DNA of 64,000 nucleotides from Syntrophomonas sp. (GCA_016841425.1 JAENZE010000004.1:192282-256281), one strand, 5' to 3'. Counted from the stretch's first letter, positions 1 through 8,093 are shown. Notes: a model not told the origin generated them from the sequence alone. Made by a program: numbers and translations.

Positions 1-61
1 GGTTAAAAGTACTTTGTAGTTGGCTGCCTATCTGGCCTATTTCCGGGTTATATACCGCCAT
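1..61 (-). CDS. Phage portal protein, N-terminal fragment (Mu gp29-like by position)
   Basis: An ATG at 61 follows a GGAGG ribosome-binding site and opens a frame that runs off the left edge. The visible start is MAVYNPEIGQIGSQLQSTFN. Only 20 residues are present, so the assignment rests on position: in Mu-like phages the portal gene (gp29, DUF935 family) directly follows the large terminase gene. Confidence 0.5.
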   Translation of the reverse strand, partial: MAVYNPEIGQIGSQLQSTFN

Positions 62-77
62 GTATTATTGCCTCCAT

Positions 78-1715
78 CTACCAGTCTATTTCTGATGCTA
101 TGTTCTGACCTACCACTTTGCCTCCAGTAATACCGCCTTTTTGTCTGCGCCCCCCGGTTATAAAGTCCAGGGCCAGGCGGGCAGAGTTGATAGCCATTCC
201 AAAATGGTTCTCTACCTTCTTCTTGTAGCTGATCCGCTTTTGACCATCAGCACTTGTGCCTTCTTCTTTCACCAGTTTCTTAAGGTGCCTTTTTATCTCA
301 TCCGAGATTTTCTCTTCTTCCACATTCCTGGGCTTAAAGAGCAATGCCTGGGGCGGATTAAGCGCAAATAGGGAAGTAGTCTCATCCAATGATTCATCCC
401 TATCCACCTGGATCACCAGAACTTCCTTTTCATCTTCACCTTCGGTGGTTTCTTTGTAGTTTGATTTAAAGTACTGAATAAATCCCACTGCCTGGGTTAG
501 AGCTCTTACAACCCGCTTAGATTCTGTTTTATAAGGCATAGCATCTATTATCAGGCAGCCCACGTTATATGCTATTTCCCAGCGGGGAATATAACTGAGC
601 AGGTCTTCCACATCTATGTGAAAAGCAGCTATGATTCTGAATCCGTCCCCATAAGGAGCCAGTACAGCTATATGTGCATTGTCACCCATATCAATTCCAA
701 TCGCACAAGGTAGGTCTGAACTGTCCTGGAAATAGTAATCACTGGCTGCCTCGACTATTTCCAATGTCTTCGAGTTAATGGGCTGCATGTTGCCGCTGTC
801 CGCAATACCCAGAGCGCTTCTTCTCACCCTGGCTACTTTTTCCGGTTTCCCCTGGGCTTTTTTCCAGCGGTTCCATATTAGATCAATGCGGGCATCTTTA
901 ATTGCCAGCTGAGGTACCCGGTACCCTCTTAAATCAGTTCTTTCAGGATGCTCCGCGATCCAGCAGCCGCGATCAACGTTCAAGGGCTTTCCACACTTGA
1001 CGCAGTATATGTGAACCTTGCCGCCCCTGGATCGGGCATCCTGGATATTATCCGGGAACTCTTCTTCCGGAATAGACTCCCGGCCACAGCCTTCACAGCT
1101 TACAGTCCATTTGCGCATATCGCTTTCGCGGTACAGTTCGTCAATACCATCCTCTTCATAGATAGGAGTACTGAAATATTTTTGCCAGCCCAGTTTGGAA
1201 GCCAGTATCCTATCCTGGGCCAGGTCCATATTCTCCCGATTGATCAGGGCCACTTCATCAAATAGGACTTCATCTGCCGGTATAGATATGGCTCCGGTTT
1301 TGCTCACCAGACCCAGCATATAAAAGAAGTGGGTACCTATTTGTTTTAACCCGGCCTGGTCAGTTCCAAGCATCCGCGTCTTAAGATACTGGCTGCGTTC
1401 CACATACGGATCAAAGCGGGTCTGCCCAAACCGGTTTGCCATCTTGTCCGTGGGCAAGTAGTAGATCAAGTTGGCTTCAAGCAAATCTACCATATAAAAG
1501 GAATGAGCCAAGAATAAAGTACTGAACCCGGTCTGAGCTCCTTTCTCAACCGTAACATGGGGATGTTCGAAAATATCCTCCACGATATCACGCATAAAGG
1601 GTCGGGAATAGACCAGGTAAGGGGAGCGGTCATCCAACACTATATGTCGGCTGCAGTACTCTTCAAAACTTATTCCCGCCTGGCTGCTGCCAACCAGATC
1701 CTTAAGTAGCCCCAT
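78..1715 (-). CDS. Phage terminase large subunit (Mu gp28-like, with zinc-finger insert)
   Basis: This 545-residue protein should be the DNA-packaging ATPase and nuclease. The N-terminal ATPase half shows a P-loop-like GAQTGFST at residues 59-66 and a Walker B-like VLFDEV at 150-155. A four-cysteine zinc-ribbon (CEGC near 207 and CVKC near 238) is inserted as in GpA-type terminases, and IGIDMGDN near 340 fits the first acidic nuclease motif. The canonical Walker A lysine is replaced by phenylalanine; Lys58 just upstream could substitute, as in lambda GpA-type sites. The gene abuts the gp27-like small-subunit gene and precedes the portal gene. Confidence 0.85.
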   Translation of the reverse strand: MGLLKDLVGSSQAGISFEEYCSRHIVLDDRSPYLVYSRPFMRDIVEDIFEHPHVTVEKGAQTGFSTLFLAHSFYMVDLLEANLIYYLPTDKMANRFGQTRFDPYVERSQYLKTRMLGTDQAGLKQIGTHFFYMLGLVSKTGAISIPADEVLFDEVALINRENMDLAQDRILASKLGWQKYFSTPIYEEDGIDELYRESDMRKWTVSCEGCGRESIPEEEFPDNIQDARSRGGKVHIYCVKCGKPLNVDRGCWIAEHPERTDLRGYRVPQLAIKDARIDLIWNRWKKAQGKPEKVARVRRSALGIADSGNMQPINSKTLEIVEAASDYYFQDSSDLPCAIGIDMGDNAHIAVLAPYGDGFRIIAAFHIDVEDLLSYIPRWEIAYNVGCLIIDAMPYKTESKRVVRALTQAVGFIQYFKSNYKETTEGEDEKEVLVIQVDRDESLDETTSLFALNPPQALLFKPRNVEEEKISDEIKRHLKKLVKEEGTSADGQKRISYKKKVENHFGMAINSARLALDFITGGRRQKGGITGGKVVGQNIASEIDW

Positions 1716-2285
1716 TTAATCCTCCATCATTCTGTTTGCTACTCGGTCAGCCACTTCCATCAACCGCTTGCTTAATTCCGGTTCCTGCCCGGAAAGCTCA
1801 GCTCTGACTTCTTTCTTAAACAGTTCCAGGGCCACCTTGGCCCGCTTTTCAATCTCAGCTTTTACGCGTTCTTTGTACACCTTTGTACGGCTTAGCGATA
1901 CTATTAACCGTCCGGCCTCGGCCAGATCCATCTGGTCAAACTCTTCCTGGGCCGTGGCGATCTTTTCAGTCAGGGAAGTGATCAACATTCTCATGGACGC
2001 CTCGGTGTAATCCACATCCGGGTTATCCTTCACGGCTTCCACCAACATCCGGGTTTGTTCTTGAACTTCGGAGAGCCTTTTAGCTACCGCATTCTGCCGC
2101 AAGGCATACCGTCCCACGGCGGACTTGGATATCTCATAGCCCTGCTCTTGCAGATATAGTGCTATTTCCAGGTATGTATTGCTGGTATCCATCAGCATCA
2201 ACCGGACCATGTTTTTCTGATCTTCCGGCAGCGCATCTATTTTGCAGCGTATGCGGGTGCGCTTTTTCTTGCCGTCCTCACTCAT
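1716..2285 (-). CDS. Mu gp27-like protein (DUF3486), probable small terminase subunit
   Basis: This 189-residue, highly charged helical protein has an N-terminal helix-turn-helix-like region (about residues 30-70, with NTYLEIALYLQEQGYEISKS) followed by long helices. Sequence character and position directly before the large terminase match the DUF3486/gp27 family of Mu-like phages, thought to be the DNA-recognising terminase subunit. Its stop codon abuts the start of the large subunit, so the two are probably co-translated. Confidence 0.8.
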   Translation of the reverse strand: MSEDGKKKRTRIRCKIDALPEDQKNMVRLMLMDTSNTYLEIALYLQEQGYEISKSAVGRYALRQNAVAKRLSEVQEQTRMLVEAVKDNPDVDYTEASMRMLITSLTEKIATAQEEFDQMDLAEAGRLIVSLSRTKVYKERVKAEIEKRAKVALELFKKEVRAELSGQEPELSKRLMEVADRVANRMMED

Positions 2286-2591
2286 CTATATATCAACTCC
2301 AGCATCCTGTATGGTCCCCTCTAGGAGATCTACACCCTTGGCTGTAAGTTCTACCATGTCATCATCTTCAAACCCCTGGATGCATCCCTGGGTAAACTTG
2401 ATATATCCTTTATCCCGCAAATAGGAGACCACTTTAGCAACGTCTGCCTCGACGGTCATCCCTTTAGTTAATAGAGATGTTTTCAGGTTTTTAAGCGATA
2501 TAGGGGCCGGGTAGAACAGTGCTATAGTTCTAAGGAACTGCCCCCTGAGCATTTTATTTTTAGCCACCTGTATGCCGTCAGTATGGTTCAC
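2286..2591 (-). CDS. Phage winged-helix-like protein (Mu gp26 position)
   Basis: The protein has 101 residues. Residues 15-90 look like a winged helix: a helical stretch, a Lys-rich recognition segment, VVSYLRDKGYIKFTQG, and a terminal VELTAKGVDLLEG strand-helix typical of winged-helix proteins. It lies between the membrane coiled-coil protein and the gp27-like gene, as small gp26-class proteins do in Mu-like phages. It overlaps the upstream gene by four bases. The exact function is unknown. Confidence 0.6.
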   Translation of the reverse strand: MNHTDGIQVAKNKMLRGQFLRTIALFYPAPISLKNLKTSLLTKGMTVEADVAKVVSYLRDKGYIKFTQGCIQGFEDDDMVELTAKGVDLLEGTIQDAGVDI

Positions 2592-2977
2592 GCTCCTTGT
2601 CTCCTTTCCATAATCGTGTCATATATCTTATCCAGCTTTCTATCAATGCCAGATATTGCGCGGATAAAGTCATCCTTCAAGGTGAAGTTTTTATTTACAT
2701 GGTCCCGGTATGCGTTTAGATCCCGCTGCAGGTCCTCGTATTTTTCCTCCGTACCCTGAATCCGTTTATCCAGCCGGTCTTCCAGGGCCGCAGTGCTTTT
2801 CTGCACTTCCCGTTTAAAATCGTCCAGCTTGTCATCCAATTTTTTCTCCAAGCTCCCGATCCGCTTATCAGTGCCGGTGATCTTATCTTCAAAACCCTTC
2901 TTCAGGTCTTTCAGGAAATACCCTATTGCACCTAAGAGCAGCATGATGATGGTTTGTACAACCCACGTTGCAGTCAT
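2588..2977 (-). CDS. Membrane-anchored coiled-coil phage protein (gp25/XhlA-like)
   Basis: The 129 residues contain one N-terminal membrane helix (about residues 4-24) and then an almost continuous charged coiled coil rich in Lys, Asp and Glu. The architecture resembles the DUF2730/gp25 class and haemolysin XhlA-type lysis accessories. It sits beside the holin gene, whose stop codon it overlaps, so a role at the host membrane in lysis is plausible but unproven. Confidence 0.6.
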   Translation of the reverse strand: MTATWVVQTIIMLLLGAIGYFLKDLKKGFEDKITGTDKRIGSLEKKLDDKLDDFKREVQKSTAALEDRLDKRIQGTEEKYEDLQRDLNAYRDHVNKNFTLKDDFIRAISGIDRKLDKIYDTIMERRQGA

Positions 2978-3366
2978 TAATGATTCTCCTCGATAAAGTT
3001 GCTATCGTCTTCAATCGCTTTCGCCCATTCCTCTCCCAGTTCGTCCTTGATCTCCCTTAAGATAGCCTCAATTAAGTCGCTCATAGTCTCCGTAGATACC
3101 TTCAGACCTAACTGTGCAAGTTCGCGGGAAAGAAACGCCAGGGCTGCTTCTTTTTTCTTGGCTCCGCCATAATTGCGGTATGCCTGTTCTGCATACTTAA
3201 TGGCTAACTTTGTAATCAGCTGTATGTTCTCCCATTCAGCCTGTACCCTTCGCATGGCCTCCACACCCAGGTTGTTTTTTAGCCAGGCGACCAACATACC
3301 TATCCCGATCATGATCAGGAATAATGCAACATCCCATATGATTTTAAGAAGGAGATCCTCCATCAT
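2977..3366 (-). CDS. Probable holin, LL-H family
   Basis: An N-terminal hydrophobic helix (about residues 3-29) is followed by an amphipathic domain with AIKYAEQAYRNYGG and a terminal Leu/Ile/Glu-rich helix, the pattern of the phage_holin_LLH family. The ATG at 3366 is preferred over the upstream GTG at 3372 because the purine-rich site upstream is better spaced. The product would form membrane lesions that release the amidase encoded upstream in the same lysis block. Confidence 0.7.
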   Translation of the reverse strand: MMEDLLLKIIWDVALFLIMIGIGMLVAWLKNNLGVEAMRRVQAEWENIQLITKLAIKYAEQAYRNYGGAKKKEAALAFLSRELAQLGLKVSTETMSDLIEAILREIKDELGEEWAKAIEDDSNFIEENH

Positions 3367-3382
3367 AGTCACCTATCCTTTC

Positions 3383-3625
3383 TTATTCTGCAGGAGCAGG
3401 AGCGGGGGATATATCTATGTAATATTCCTTACCCACTTCTATCTGATCGGCAGCATATTTGTTTATTGTTCCAAATTCAAAATTACCCCAGGGAGTATAC
3501 TTAAAGAAGGCTTCGTTTTCCGGACTGCCAGAAGAAACTGGATGCATGGTTATTCTATAACCATCCTCGGGTTTCCCAGCATTTGCCTCCTCTTTGTTTG
3601 TACATGTAAACTTACACCTTACCAT
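3383..3625 (-). CDS. Conserved phage protein of unknown function
   Basis: The small protein (80 residues) starts MVRCKFTCTNKEE and ends in an acidic Ala-Pro repeat (SPAPAPAE). The middle (FFKYTPWGNFEFGTINKYAADQIEVGKEYYIDI) looks like a compact beta domain common in phage genomes. It lies between the endolysin and holin genes. No function can be given from the sequence alone. Confidence 0.65.
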   Translation of the reverse strand: MVRCKFTCTNKEEANAGKPEDGYRITMHPVSSGSPENEAFFKYTPWGNFEFGTINKYAADQIEVGKEYYIDISPAPAPAE

Positions 3626-3644
3626 TTAACGCACCTGTCCTCTC

Positions 3645-4406
3645 TTAATCGTCTACGGCTGGGTCCATGCCCTCTGCAATTAGCTTCCGGTCGAACGCGC
3701 CACCACGGTAAAGGAATACAATACTCCTTACCTGGTCGTGACTTAAGTCAATTACATCATCGTTACCTGATTTGTCTGAACCATCTCCGTTAATGATTTT
3801 GGCATCCATCAGGGTTTCTACCACATCACGGAAACCATAATTATTGGGGATGTCAGACAGTCTCTCATAGCGTGTCACTTCTTCACCGTCCTCCTCGTTT
3901 ATTAATCTCTTTTTAAAATCCGTCCAGGCATCTGACTTAATAACAAATGGTGCCGGGCAATTCTTGCCGGTTATGTCATAGTGCCGCAGCACATGATCAC
4001 TATCTATGTCGTACACATTCATTAGATATTTGGTCAGTTCTATTGCCTGCTCAATCGTTATACCATCAAAGTACCAGTTATCGTTACTGTCTTTATGGCA
4101 GCACAGCTCAATTCCTATGCTATTGCTGTTTCGGCAGTAATTATGCCGATATACCCCAGTTTCCGAGCCACAATGCCAGGCTCTGTTTTTAAGATCAACA
4201 CTTTGGTATATCGCACCATTCTCGGATTCATGCCCAACAAAAAAATGAGCAGAGGCTCCTAGTTTTTTATGTTCAGAGAAGTACTTAGCATTGGCTTTCG
4301 CGCTGCCAGTAGCTCCCACATAATGTATTACAATGAATTCAATAGACCGGTTTGATACCTGGGTATAGTTGCTTTGATCACATGGATATGCCTTGTTAAT
4401 ATTCAT
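3645..4406 (-). CDS. N-acetylmuramoyl-L-alanine amidase (phage endolysin)
   Basis: This 253-residue protein should cut the bond between N-acetylmuramate and L-alanine in host peptidoglycan during lysis. The Amidase_2 domain spans about residues 20-165. Zinc-ligand motifs are visible: IHYVG near residue 27 and RHYDITGKNCPAP near residue 140, with the central SIGIELC strand. Residues 175-253 may bind the wall or regulate activity. It has no signal peptide, consistent with holin-dependent release, and it neighbours small membrane proteins and the LL-H-type holin. Confidence 0.9.
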   Translation of the reverse strand: MNINKAYPCDQSNYTQVSNRSIEFIVIHYVGATGSAKANAKYFSEHKKLGASAHFFVGHESENGAIYQSVDLKNRAWHCGSETGVYRHNYCRNSNSIGIELCCHKDSNDNWYFDGITIEQAIELTKYLMNVYDIDSDHVLRHYDITGKNCPAPFVIKSDAWTDFKKRLINEEDGEEVTRYERLSDIPNNYGFRDVVETLMDAKIINGDGSDKSGNDDVIDLSHDQVRSIVFLYRGGAFDRKLIAEGMDPAVDD

Positions 4407-4480
4407 TCGTCAACACCTTCTGCACCTTCTCCAAACCCCTTGTTGTCAGCATCATCATCACCGCCATAGTTGATAGACAC
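4403..4480 (-). CDS. 25-residue acidic peptide translationally coupled to the endolysin
   Basis: A GTG at 4480 follows a strong AGGAGGTGA site and encodes a very acidic peptide (MSINYGGDDD then ADNKGFGEGAEGVDE). Its stop overlaps the amidase start in an ATGA arrangement, which suggests translational coupling. It may be a leader peptide that sets endolysin expression or a small functional protein; nothing in the sequence decides. Confidence 0.5.
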   Translation of the reverse strand: MSINYGGDDDADNKGFGEGAEGVDE

Positions 4481-4492
4481 GTAATTCACCTC

Positions 4493-4735
4493 CTATAAAT
4501 CCCTGTTCTTATTAACTGTCTCGGAGGATAATCGGTCGTTTACAACCTTCGTTCTTTTTATTTTTGATAACATCCATAACTCTCCGGTTGTAAATGCAAA
4601 CCAGGCACCGGTTAAAACATCAGGCTCCTTGCCGGTACGGTAAAATATGTACAAAACAACAGCAGTAAAACCTAAATTTAAAATGACAACTAAAGTCACA
4701 ATAAATTTAGAAAACTCGGCTTTGGGAATATTCAT
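4493..4735 (-). CDS. Small two-helix membrane protein of the lysis block
   Basis: The ATG at 4735 has an ideal AGGAGG site and starts MNIPKAEFSKFIVTL, giving an 80-residue product. The longer upstream reading frame overlaps another small gene and is not favoured. Two hydrophobic segments (about residues 10-30 and 42-58) separated by a short charged loop make it holin- or antiholin-like. Its place directly before the endolysin supports a lysis role. Confidence 0.6.
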   Translation of the reverse strand: MNIPKAEFSKFIVTLVVILNLGFTAVVLYIFYRTGKEPDVLTGAWFAFTTGELWMLSKIKRTKVVNDRLSSETVNKNRDL

Positions 4736-4782
4736 ATAAGCCTCCTGAAAACGTGCAGCTATGCTGCTTAATTTGGTTCCGT

Positions 4783-4950
4783 TCAATGAGTGCCTGCATA
4801 CCATATGAACCATATGAGAAGCAGCAGCCAAAACAGACCCGATCTGGTTAGTACAGTAAGAAGGGCAGTGATAGATTCAATTATTCCGCTTACCGCAGCT
4901 GTCATGACCTCGGTAATATTCTTAAAAAACAATGTTACCTTATCCGCCAT
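4783..4950 (-). CDS. Small membrane protein, 55 residues
   Basis: A purine-rich site (CAGGAG) precedes the ATG at 4950. The product begins MADKVTLFFKNITEVMTAAV, and a C-terminal hydrophobic stretch (about residues 39-51, rich in Leu and Trp) is a clear membrane helix. It is the first gene after the terminator that follows the Mor-like gene, so it opens the late/lysis operon. It is probably a holin-like or structural accessory. Confidence 0.55.
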   Translation of the reverse strand: MADKVTLFFKNITEVMTAAVSGIIESITALLTVLTRSGLFWLLLLIWFIWYAGTH

Positions 4951-4973
4951 TTTTATTAGACTCCTGTGTTAGC

Positions 4974-5012
4974 ACAAAAAAATAGAGCAAGGAAAATTTA
5001 TATCCTTACTCT
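4974..5012 (-). terminator. Rho-independent terminator after the Mor-like gene
   Basis: On the minus strand a 9-bp stem (AGAGTAAGG with CCTTGCTCT, one U-G pair) is followed by A and seven T residues. It separates the middle genes ending with the Mor-like activator from the late lysis and packaging genes. Confidence 0.85.
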
Positions 5013-5061
5013 AACCCGTATTTTACTTAAATAGATTTAGAAAATTACTTTCTAGAAAGTG

Positions 5062-5364
5062 TTAAAATAATACCCCCTGATCACTATCCGGGATCAAGTC
5101 CTGGAGTATCTGCCTGATCCATACCTCAGTTAAGCTGTACTTAATTGCCAGTTCCGTTACATTACCTCCATCGAATTCTTCTCGTATTTGAGAATTTCTG
5201 ATAGTTTTCAAGGTCCCATCCAGCTTCGGAAAATACACTGTAGTGCCCTGAAACACTTCTGCCAGTTTAATGATATTCAGTATCCCAATAAGTCCGCATA
5301 GTTTCCTGTATGGTTCCGGCAGCATCTCGGGAGTTACCTCGCTAATCCACGGTTGTAATTCCAT
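5062..5364 (-). CDS. Mor/C-family transcription activator
   Basis: This 100-residue protein matches the Mor family, which in Mu turns on middle or late transcription. The N-terminal part (about residues 10-65) fits the dimerisation region. The C-terminal part (EFDGGNVTELAIKYSLTEVW near residues 63-82) is a helix-turn-helix with the Gly-Gly-Asn turn typical of Mor proteins. It is the last gene before a terminator and is followed by the lysis block, so it probably activates the late genes. Confidence 0.85.
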   Translation of the reverse strand: MELQPWISEVTPEMLPEPYRKLCGLIGILNIIKLAEVFQGTTVYFPKLDGTLKTIRNSQIREEFDGGNVTELAIKYSLTEVWIRQILQDLIPDSDQGVLF

Positions 5365-5761
5365 TGTCAGCCTCCCTTGTCAATAAGGCTTTCAGCCCCT
5401 CAATAATACGCCACGCCTGTTGTTTTGTCATCCAGTCCGGGTTATCAACTCCAGCATACTTTTTGCAGAATCCCCGAAGCCGGGCTGGATTGCCAGCCCA
5501 GCCCAGGGATCTTTCTATCTGCTGAATTTTATACATCTGTTTATCTGTTGCCATATGCAACGGCCTGCCCGTTGGAAGCATAACGCTTCGGTACCCTGAC
5601 AAATCATCGATTATTGCTGCCGCTTCTTTTTTAGTCAGGCTGGATATATGCTCCTTTCGGCATCTGTTTTTAACCATGTCATGAAGAAGATCATTGTCTA
5701 TCCCTTTTTTACGGGCCAGAGCATATATTTTTCTCATCTGTGGTTGTGTTATTTTGCTCAT
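5342..5761 (-). CDS. GemA-like regulatory protein (Mu gp16, DUF1018)
   Basis: The 139 residues start MSKITQPQMRKIYALARKKG. The repeated pattern of a Gln-rich start, a Lys/Arg-rich helix and SLTKKEAAAIIDDL, then MATDKQMYKIQQIERSLGW, matches the GemA/DUF1018 family found in nearly all Mu-like phages, where GemA influences host gene expression and DNA relaxation. It overlaps the upstream gene and the downstream Mor-like gene, showing tight operon packing. Confidence 0.85.
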   Translation of the reverse strand: MSKITQPQMRKIYALARKKGIDNDLLHDMVKNRCRKEHISSLTKKEAAAIIDDLSGYRSVMLPTGRPLHMATDKQMYKIQQIERSLGWAGNPARLRGFCKKYAGVDNPDWMTKQQAWRIIEGLKALLTREADNGITTVD

Positions 5762-6008
5762 TCATCAGCAACTCCCTTGCTTGACATTTTGAAAAGATAG
5801 TTATTGCCACCCAACGATGCTTCCCCCTATGGTCCAGCACTACATAATGTGGAGCCCCCCGCAGCTTAACCCGGTATATGCTTTCGGACAGTTTATGGGT
5901 CGTGTTTTTTCTTAAGCTGCTTTTTATCCAGCATTTTTGAACTTCCGGCGGAGCATTGCCCACTCTCTCTTTATAGCGCTTCTTGAAGTGCTTAGTCAGG
6001 TATACCAT
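5709..6008 (-). CDS. Small basic phage protein of unknown function
   Basis: The preferred start at 6008 (MVYLTKHFKKRYKERVG) follows a GCAGGAAGAGG site and gives 99 residues. The protein is basic, with a compact region KLRGAPHYVVLDHRGKHRWVAI resembling small RNase- or toxin-like beta folds, but no family is recognised. It overlaps the GemA-like gene by about 50 bases. Confidence 0.55.
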   Translation of the reverse strand: MVYLTKHFKKRYKERVGNAPPEVQKCWIKSSLRKNTTHKLSESIYRVKLRGAPHYVVLDHRGKHRWVAITIFSKCQARELLMNEQNNTTTDEKNICSGP

Positions 6009-6022
6009 AACCTCTTCCTGCT

Positions 6023-6139
6023 TCACGGCAGCCACCCCCAATGCCTGGCCGCCACCATCGCTGCCGTATAATATCCGATTGCATATCCCAGGAATATTAA
6101 TACCATCGTATTACATATAGCCGTTATCTTATTTTTCAT
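6023..6139 (-). CDS. 38-residue single-helix membrane peptide
   Basis: A GGGGTGGTGATAACA leader precedes the ATG at 6139. The peptide starts MKNKITAICNTMVLIFLGYA and is dominated by one membrane helix. It sits in the phage middle region between the large HTH-rich protein and a small basic protein. Function unknown; the strong site and coding-dense context make it likely to be expressed. Confidence 0.5.
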   Translation of the reverse strand: MKNKITAICNTMVLIFLGYAIGYYTAAMVAARHWGWLP

Positions 6140-6154
6140 TGTTATCACCACCCC

Positions 6155-7069
6155 TTATAGCCGGGCGGCGACCCTTAATATTAAATCTGCAGCAGTGTTT
6201 AATATTTCTTCCCTGGTAGCGTTTATGGTAATGTTATGGGTATGGGTATGGCTCTTAATATAGCTGGCTCTGATTGAATCGAGTGTGTTCTCTATATCCT
6301 CCACTCTTTTTCGGATTGGCGCCAGGTAAAACTTGATGATCTTATGCATGGCTTCATTTTCCCTTTCTAGTTCCTCAAGATCATTTTTAAGATCATCTGC
6401 ACCCTTGATCTGTTCATTCTCATTCTGAGTTTCGGTATCTGTTAAGGGGATAAGATCCTTGTTGTCTTCCGGGCCTGGGCCTGGATCTTTATCTAAACTA
6501 TTCTGTGCTGGAATTGTCTCGATACCCGTGGCAGTTTCTGTTATTATTCCAGCGTCCTTCAACCAGCGTTTTATAGTAGGATGCGGAGCCTTATACTTCT
6601 CAACTAGCCGCGCTAATATATGTCCTGATTCTTCCCATGATTCTCTTAGTTCACCAGGGGTAGGAACTGCTGCAGCTCTTGAACCAGCCGCGAGGATGAT
6701 TCCAGTTTCTCTCAGCCATCGTCCCATGGTGACATCACTTACCGAAGGTTCACATAACTGCGCTGTCTTAGTGATGTTGCCCTCAGCTTTATTGAATATG
6801 CTTTCCAGATATTCTTTATCTGGTCTATTTATTTTAGCCATCTCGCTGCTCCCTTCTTTCCGTAAATTAATAACCCTTATTTCGTTGCTTTTTAAGTCAT
6901 GGTCGTATATGGTATCTCGGTATTTTCCCAGGTCTATGACGGCGCAGGTTTTCTCTCCTTGGCTAATTTCTTTTACTATGCCGGTTCTGGTAATCCTTTT
7001 TGAACCCCGACCATTAGTTATATATGTAACTTCAATCCCTGGGACAAGTGCCGATATATCCACATCCAT
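6155..7069 (-). CDS. Multi-HTH phage protein of unknown function
   Basis: This 304-residue protein has a small beta domain at residues 1-60, then two helix-turn-helix-like units: EYLESIFNKAEGNITKTAQL around residue 85 and a second near 135-165 ending PHPTIKRWLKDAGI. A Glu-rich coiled coil follows (about 225-270). The repeated small HTH modules suggest DNA binding, but the role is unknown. It lies between early and middle genes of the prophage. Confidence 0.6.
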   Translation of the reverse strand: MDVDISALVPGIEVTYITNGRGSKRITRTGIVKEISQGEKTCAVIDLGKYRDTIYDHDLKSNEIRVINLRKEGSSEMAKINRPDKEYLESIFNKAEGNITKTAQLCEPSVSDVTMGRWLRETGIILAAGSRAAAVPTPGELRESWEESGHILARLVEKYKAPHPTIKRWLKDAGIITETATGIETIPAQNSLDKDPGPGPEDNKDLIPLTDTETQNENEQIKGADDLKNDLEELERENEAMHKIIKFYLAPIRKRVEDIENTLDSIRASYIKSHTHTHNITINATREEILNTAADLILRVAARL

Positions 7070-7071
7070 TG

Positions 7072-7284
7072 TTAGCCCTCCATGTTTTCGCGCTCTTTAG
7101 CCTGGCGCAGCAAGTAATTCAACCTTAAATCCGCCGCCTGGAATTCATGTATTGCAGCCTCGACAAGTTCAGGATCAGTAACTTCATTGATAATGCACAT
7201 TGCATGCTGCCGGTTCTTTACAGCTGCTTGGACATCTGCTTGATACTGTGGTGAATCACAAAATATCTCCGTTATCAAACTCAA
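7072..7284 (-). CDS. Small phage protein of unknown function
   Basis: The 70-residue helical protein contains MCIINEVTDPELVEAAIHEF and ends QAKERENMEG. The stretch around VTDPELVEAAI is typical of small phage proteins of the DUF2508-like helical type, but the family is not certain. It sits three bases from the next gene. Confidence 0.5.
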   Translation of the reverse strand: MSLITEIFCDSPQYQADVQAAVKNRQHAMCIINEVTDPELVEAAIHEFQAADLRLNYLLRQAKERENMEG

Positions 7285-7297
7285 TATACATCCCTCC

Positions 7298-7687
7298 CTA
7301 TACAGCCTTCCGTTTTTTGATTATCAGACGATTAGCAACCATCTTGACCCCAAAAACCGACCTGTTCATTATGCTGGCTAACTCTTCAACGTCTGTAATC
7401 CCATCATTTATTAATTTCCGGATCTTCTTGTGCTCATCCTTACTCCAGGTCCCGAACTTAACTTTGCTCTGGGGGCGATGAGAAGCTTTGCGCTCGTCCC
7501 ATCCCCCCATTACCTCAGCCTTGCAAGAAGGCTTATCTTCAGGCATATCTGCCTCAGTTTCGTCAGAATAAGGTTTGCATCCCATTGAGTTCCAAAATTC
7601 CTGGATGCGGCAGTAGCCATTGCCGTTTCGGTCCATATGTACGATTGGGTTCGTGAACTGACCTTTTAGATCCCGACATCGTGGCAT
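7298..7687 (-). CDS. Phage protein with C-terminal SANT/HTH-like domain
   Basis: The ATG at 7687 follows GGAGGTGAAGTAT exactly, so it is chosen over an upstream start. The 129-residue product has an N-terminal Arg/Cys-rich part (MPRCRDLKGQF) and a C-terminal region (GTWSKDEHKKIRKLINDG) that resembles a Myb/SANT-like HTH. DNA binding is inferred; no phage family is recognised. Confidence 0.6.
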   Translation of the reverse strand: MPRCRDLKGQFTNPIVHMDRNGNGYCRIQEFWNSMGCKPYSDETEADMPEDKPSCKAEVMGGWDERKASHRPQSKVKFGTWSKDEHKKIRKLINDGITDVEELASIMNRSVFGVKMVANRLIIKKRKAV

Positions 7688-7701
7688 ATACTTCACCTCC
7701 A

Positions 7702-7803
7702 TTAATTGGCTTGCCACCGGGTGCGCTTTCCCGGTTCGCTATAGCGATCTTCAGGTGGAAAGGAGCCACCTTCCCACGACTGCCCCATGGGCAGTTTCGG
7801 CAT
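7702..7803 (-). CDS. Possible 33-residue peptide
   Basis: An ATG at 7803 with an AAGGA site 11 bases upstream encodes MPKLPMGQSWEGGSFPPEDR and a further 13 residues, ending in TAATGGAGG just before the next gene. It fills an otherwise empty gap in dense phage DNA. Weak support. Confidence 0.3.
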   Translation of the reverse strand: MPKLPMGQSWEGGSFPPEDRYSEPGKRTRWQAN

Positions 7804-7836
7804 GGTATATATCATCCTTGGACCCCGAAACGGGCA

Positions 7837-8091
7837 TCAAATTGCCACGCTATCTAAATCTAATCCCAACATCTCTAGTCGATTTGCCGCAGCAATGTAT
7901 GTGCCCACCCAGCCAACATGCGTGTTATCGCTACGATGTTCACCGATGTAAACTTCACCTTGCCGGGCCTCCACAAAAACAACACCATCTCTTATATTGG
8001 CTACAAAGTTATCCAAATCGGTCTTATGCACATTGCGCTCAAGTCGCTGCAGCAGTTTAAAAATCTTGTCCCCATAACTTAGGTGGTTCAT
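7837..8091 (-). CDS. Small phage protein of unknown function
   Basis: The 84 residues begin MNHLSYGDKIFKLLQRLERN, with a beta-rich centre (DGVVFVEARQGEVYIGEHR) and an AANRLEMLGL helix at the end. It lies three bases from its upstream neighbour in the early operon. No family recognised. Confidence 0.55.
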   Translation of the reverse strand: MNHLSYGDKIFKLLQRLERNVHKTDLDNFVANIRDGVVFVEARQGEVYIGEHRSDNTHVGWVGTYIAAANRLEMLGLDLDSVAI

Positions 8092-8093
8092 TT

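Noticed and set aside
948..1265. Plus-strand 105-codon frame
   Set aside because: Shadow of the large terminase gene; no ribosome site.
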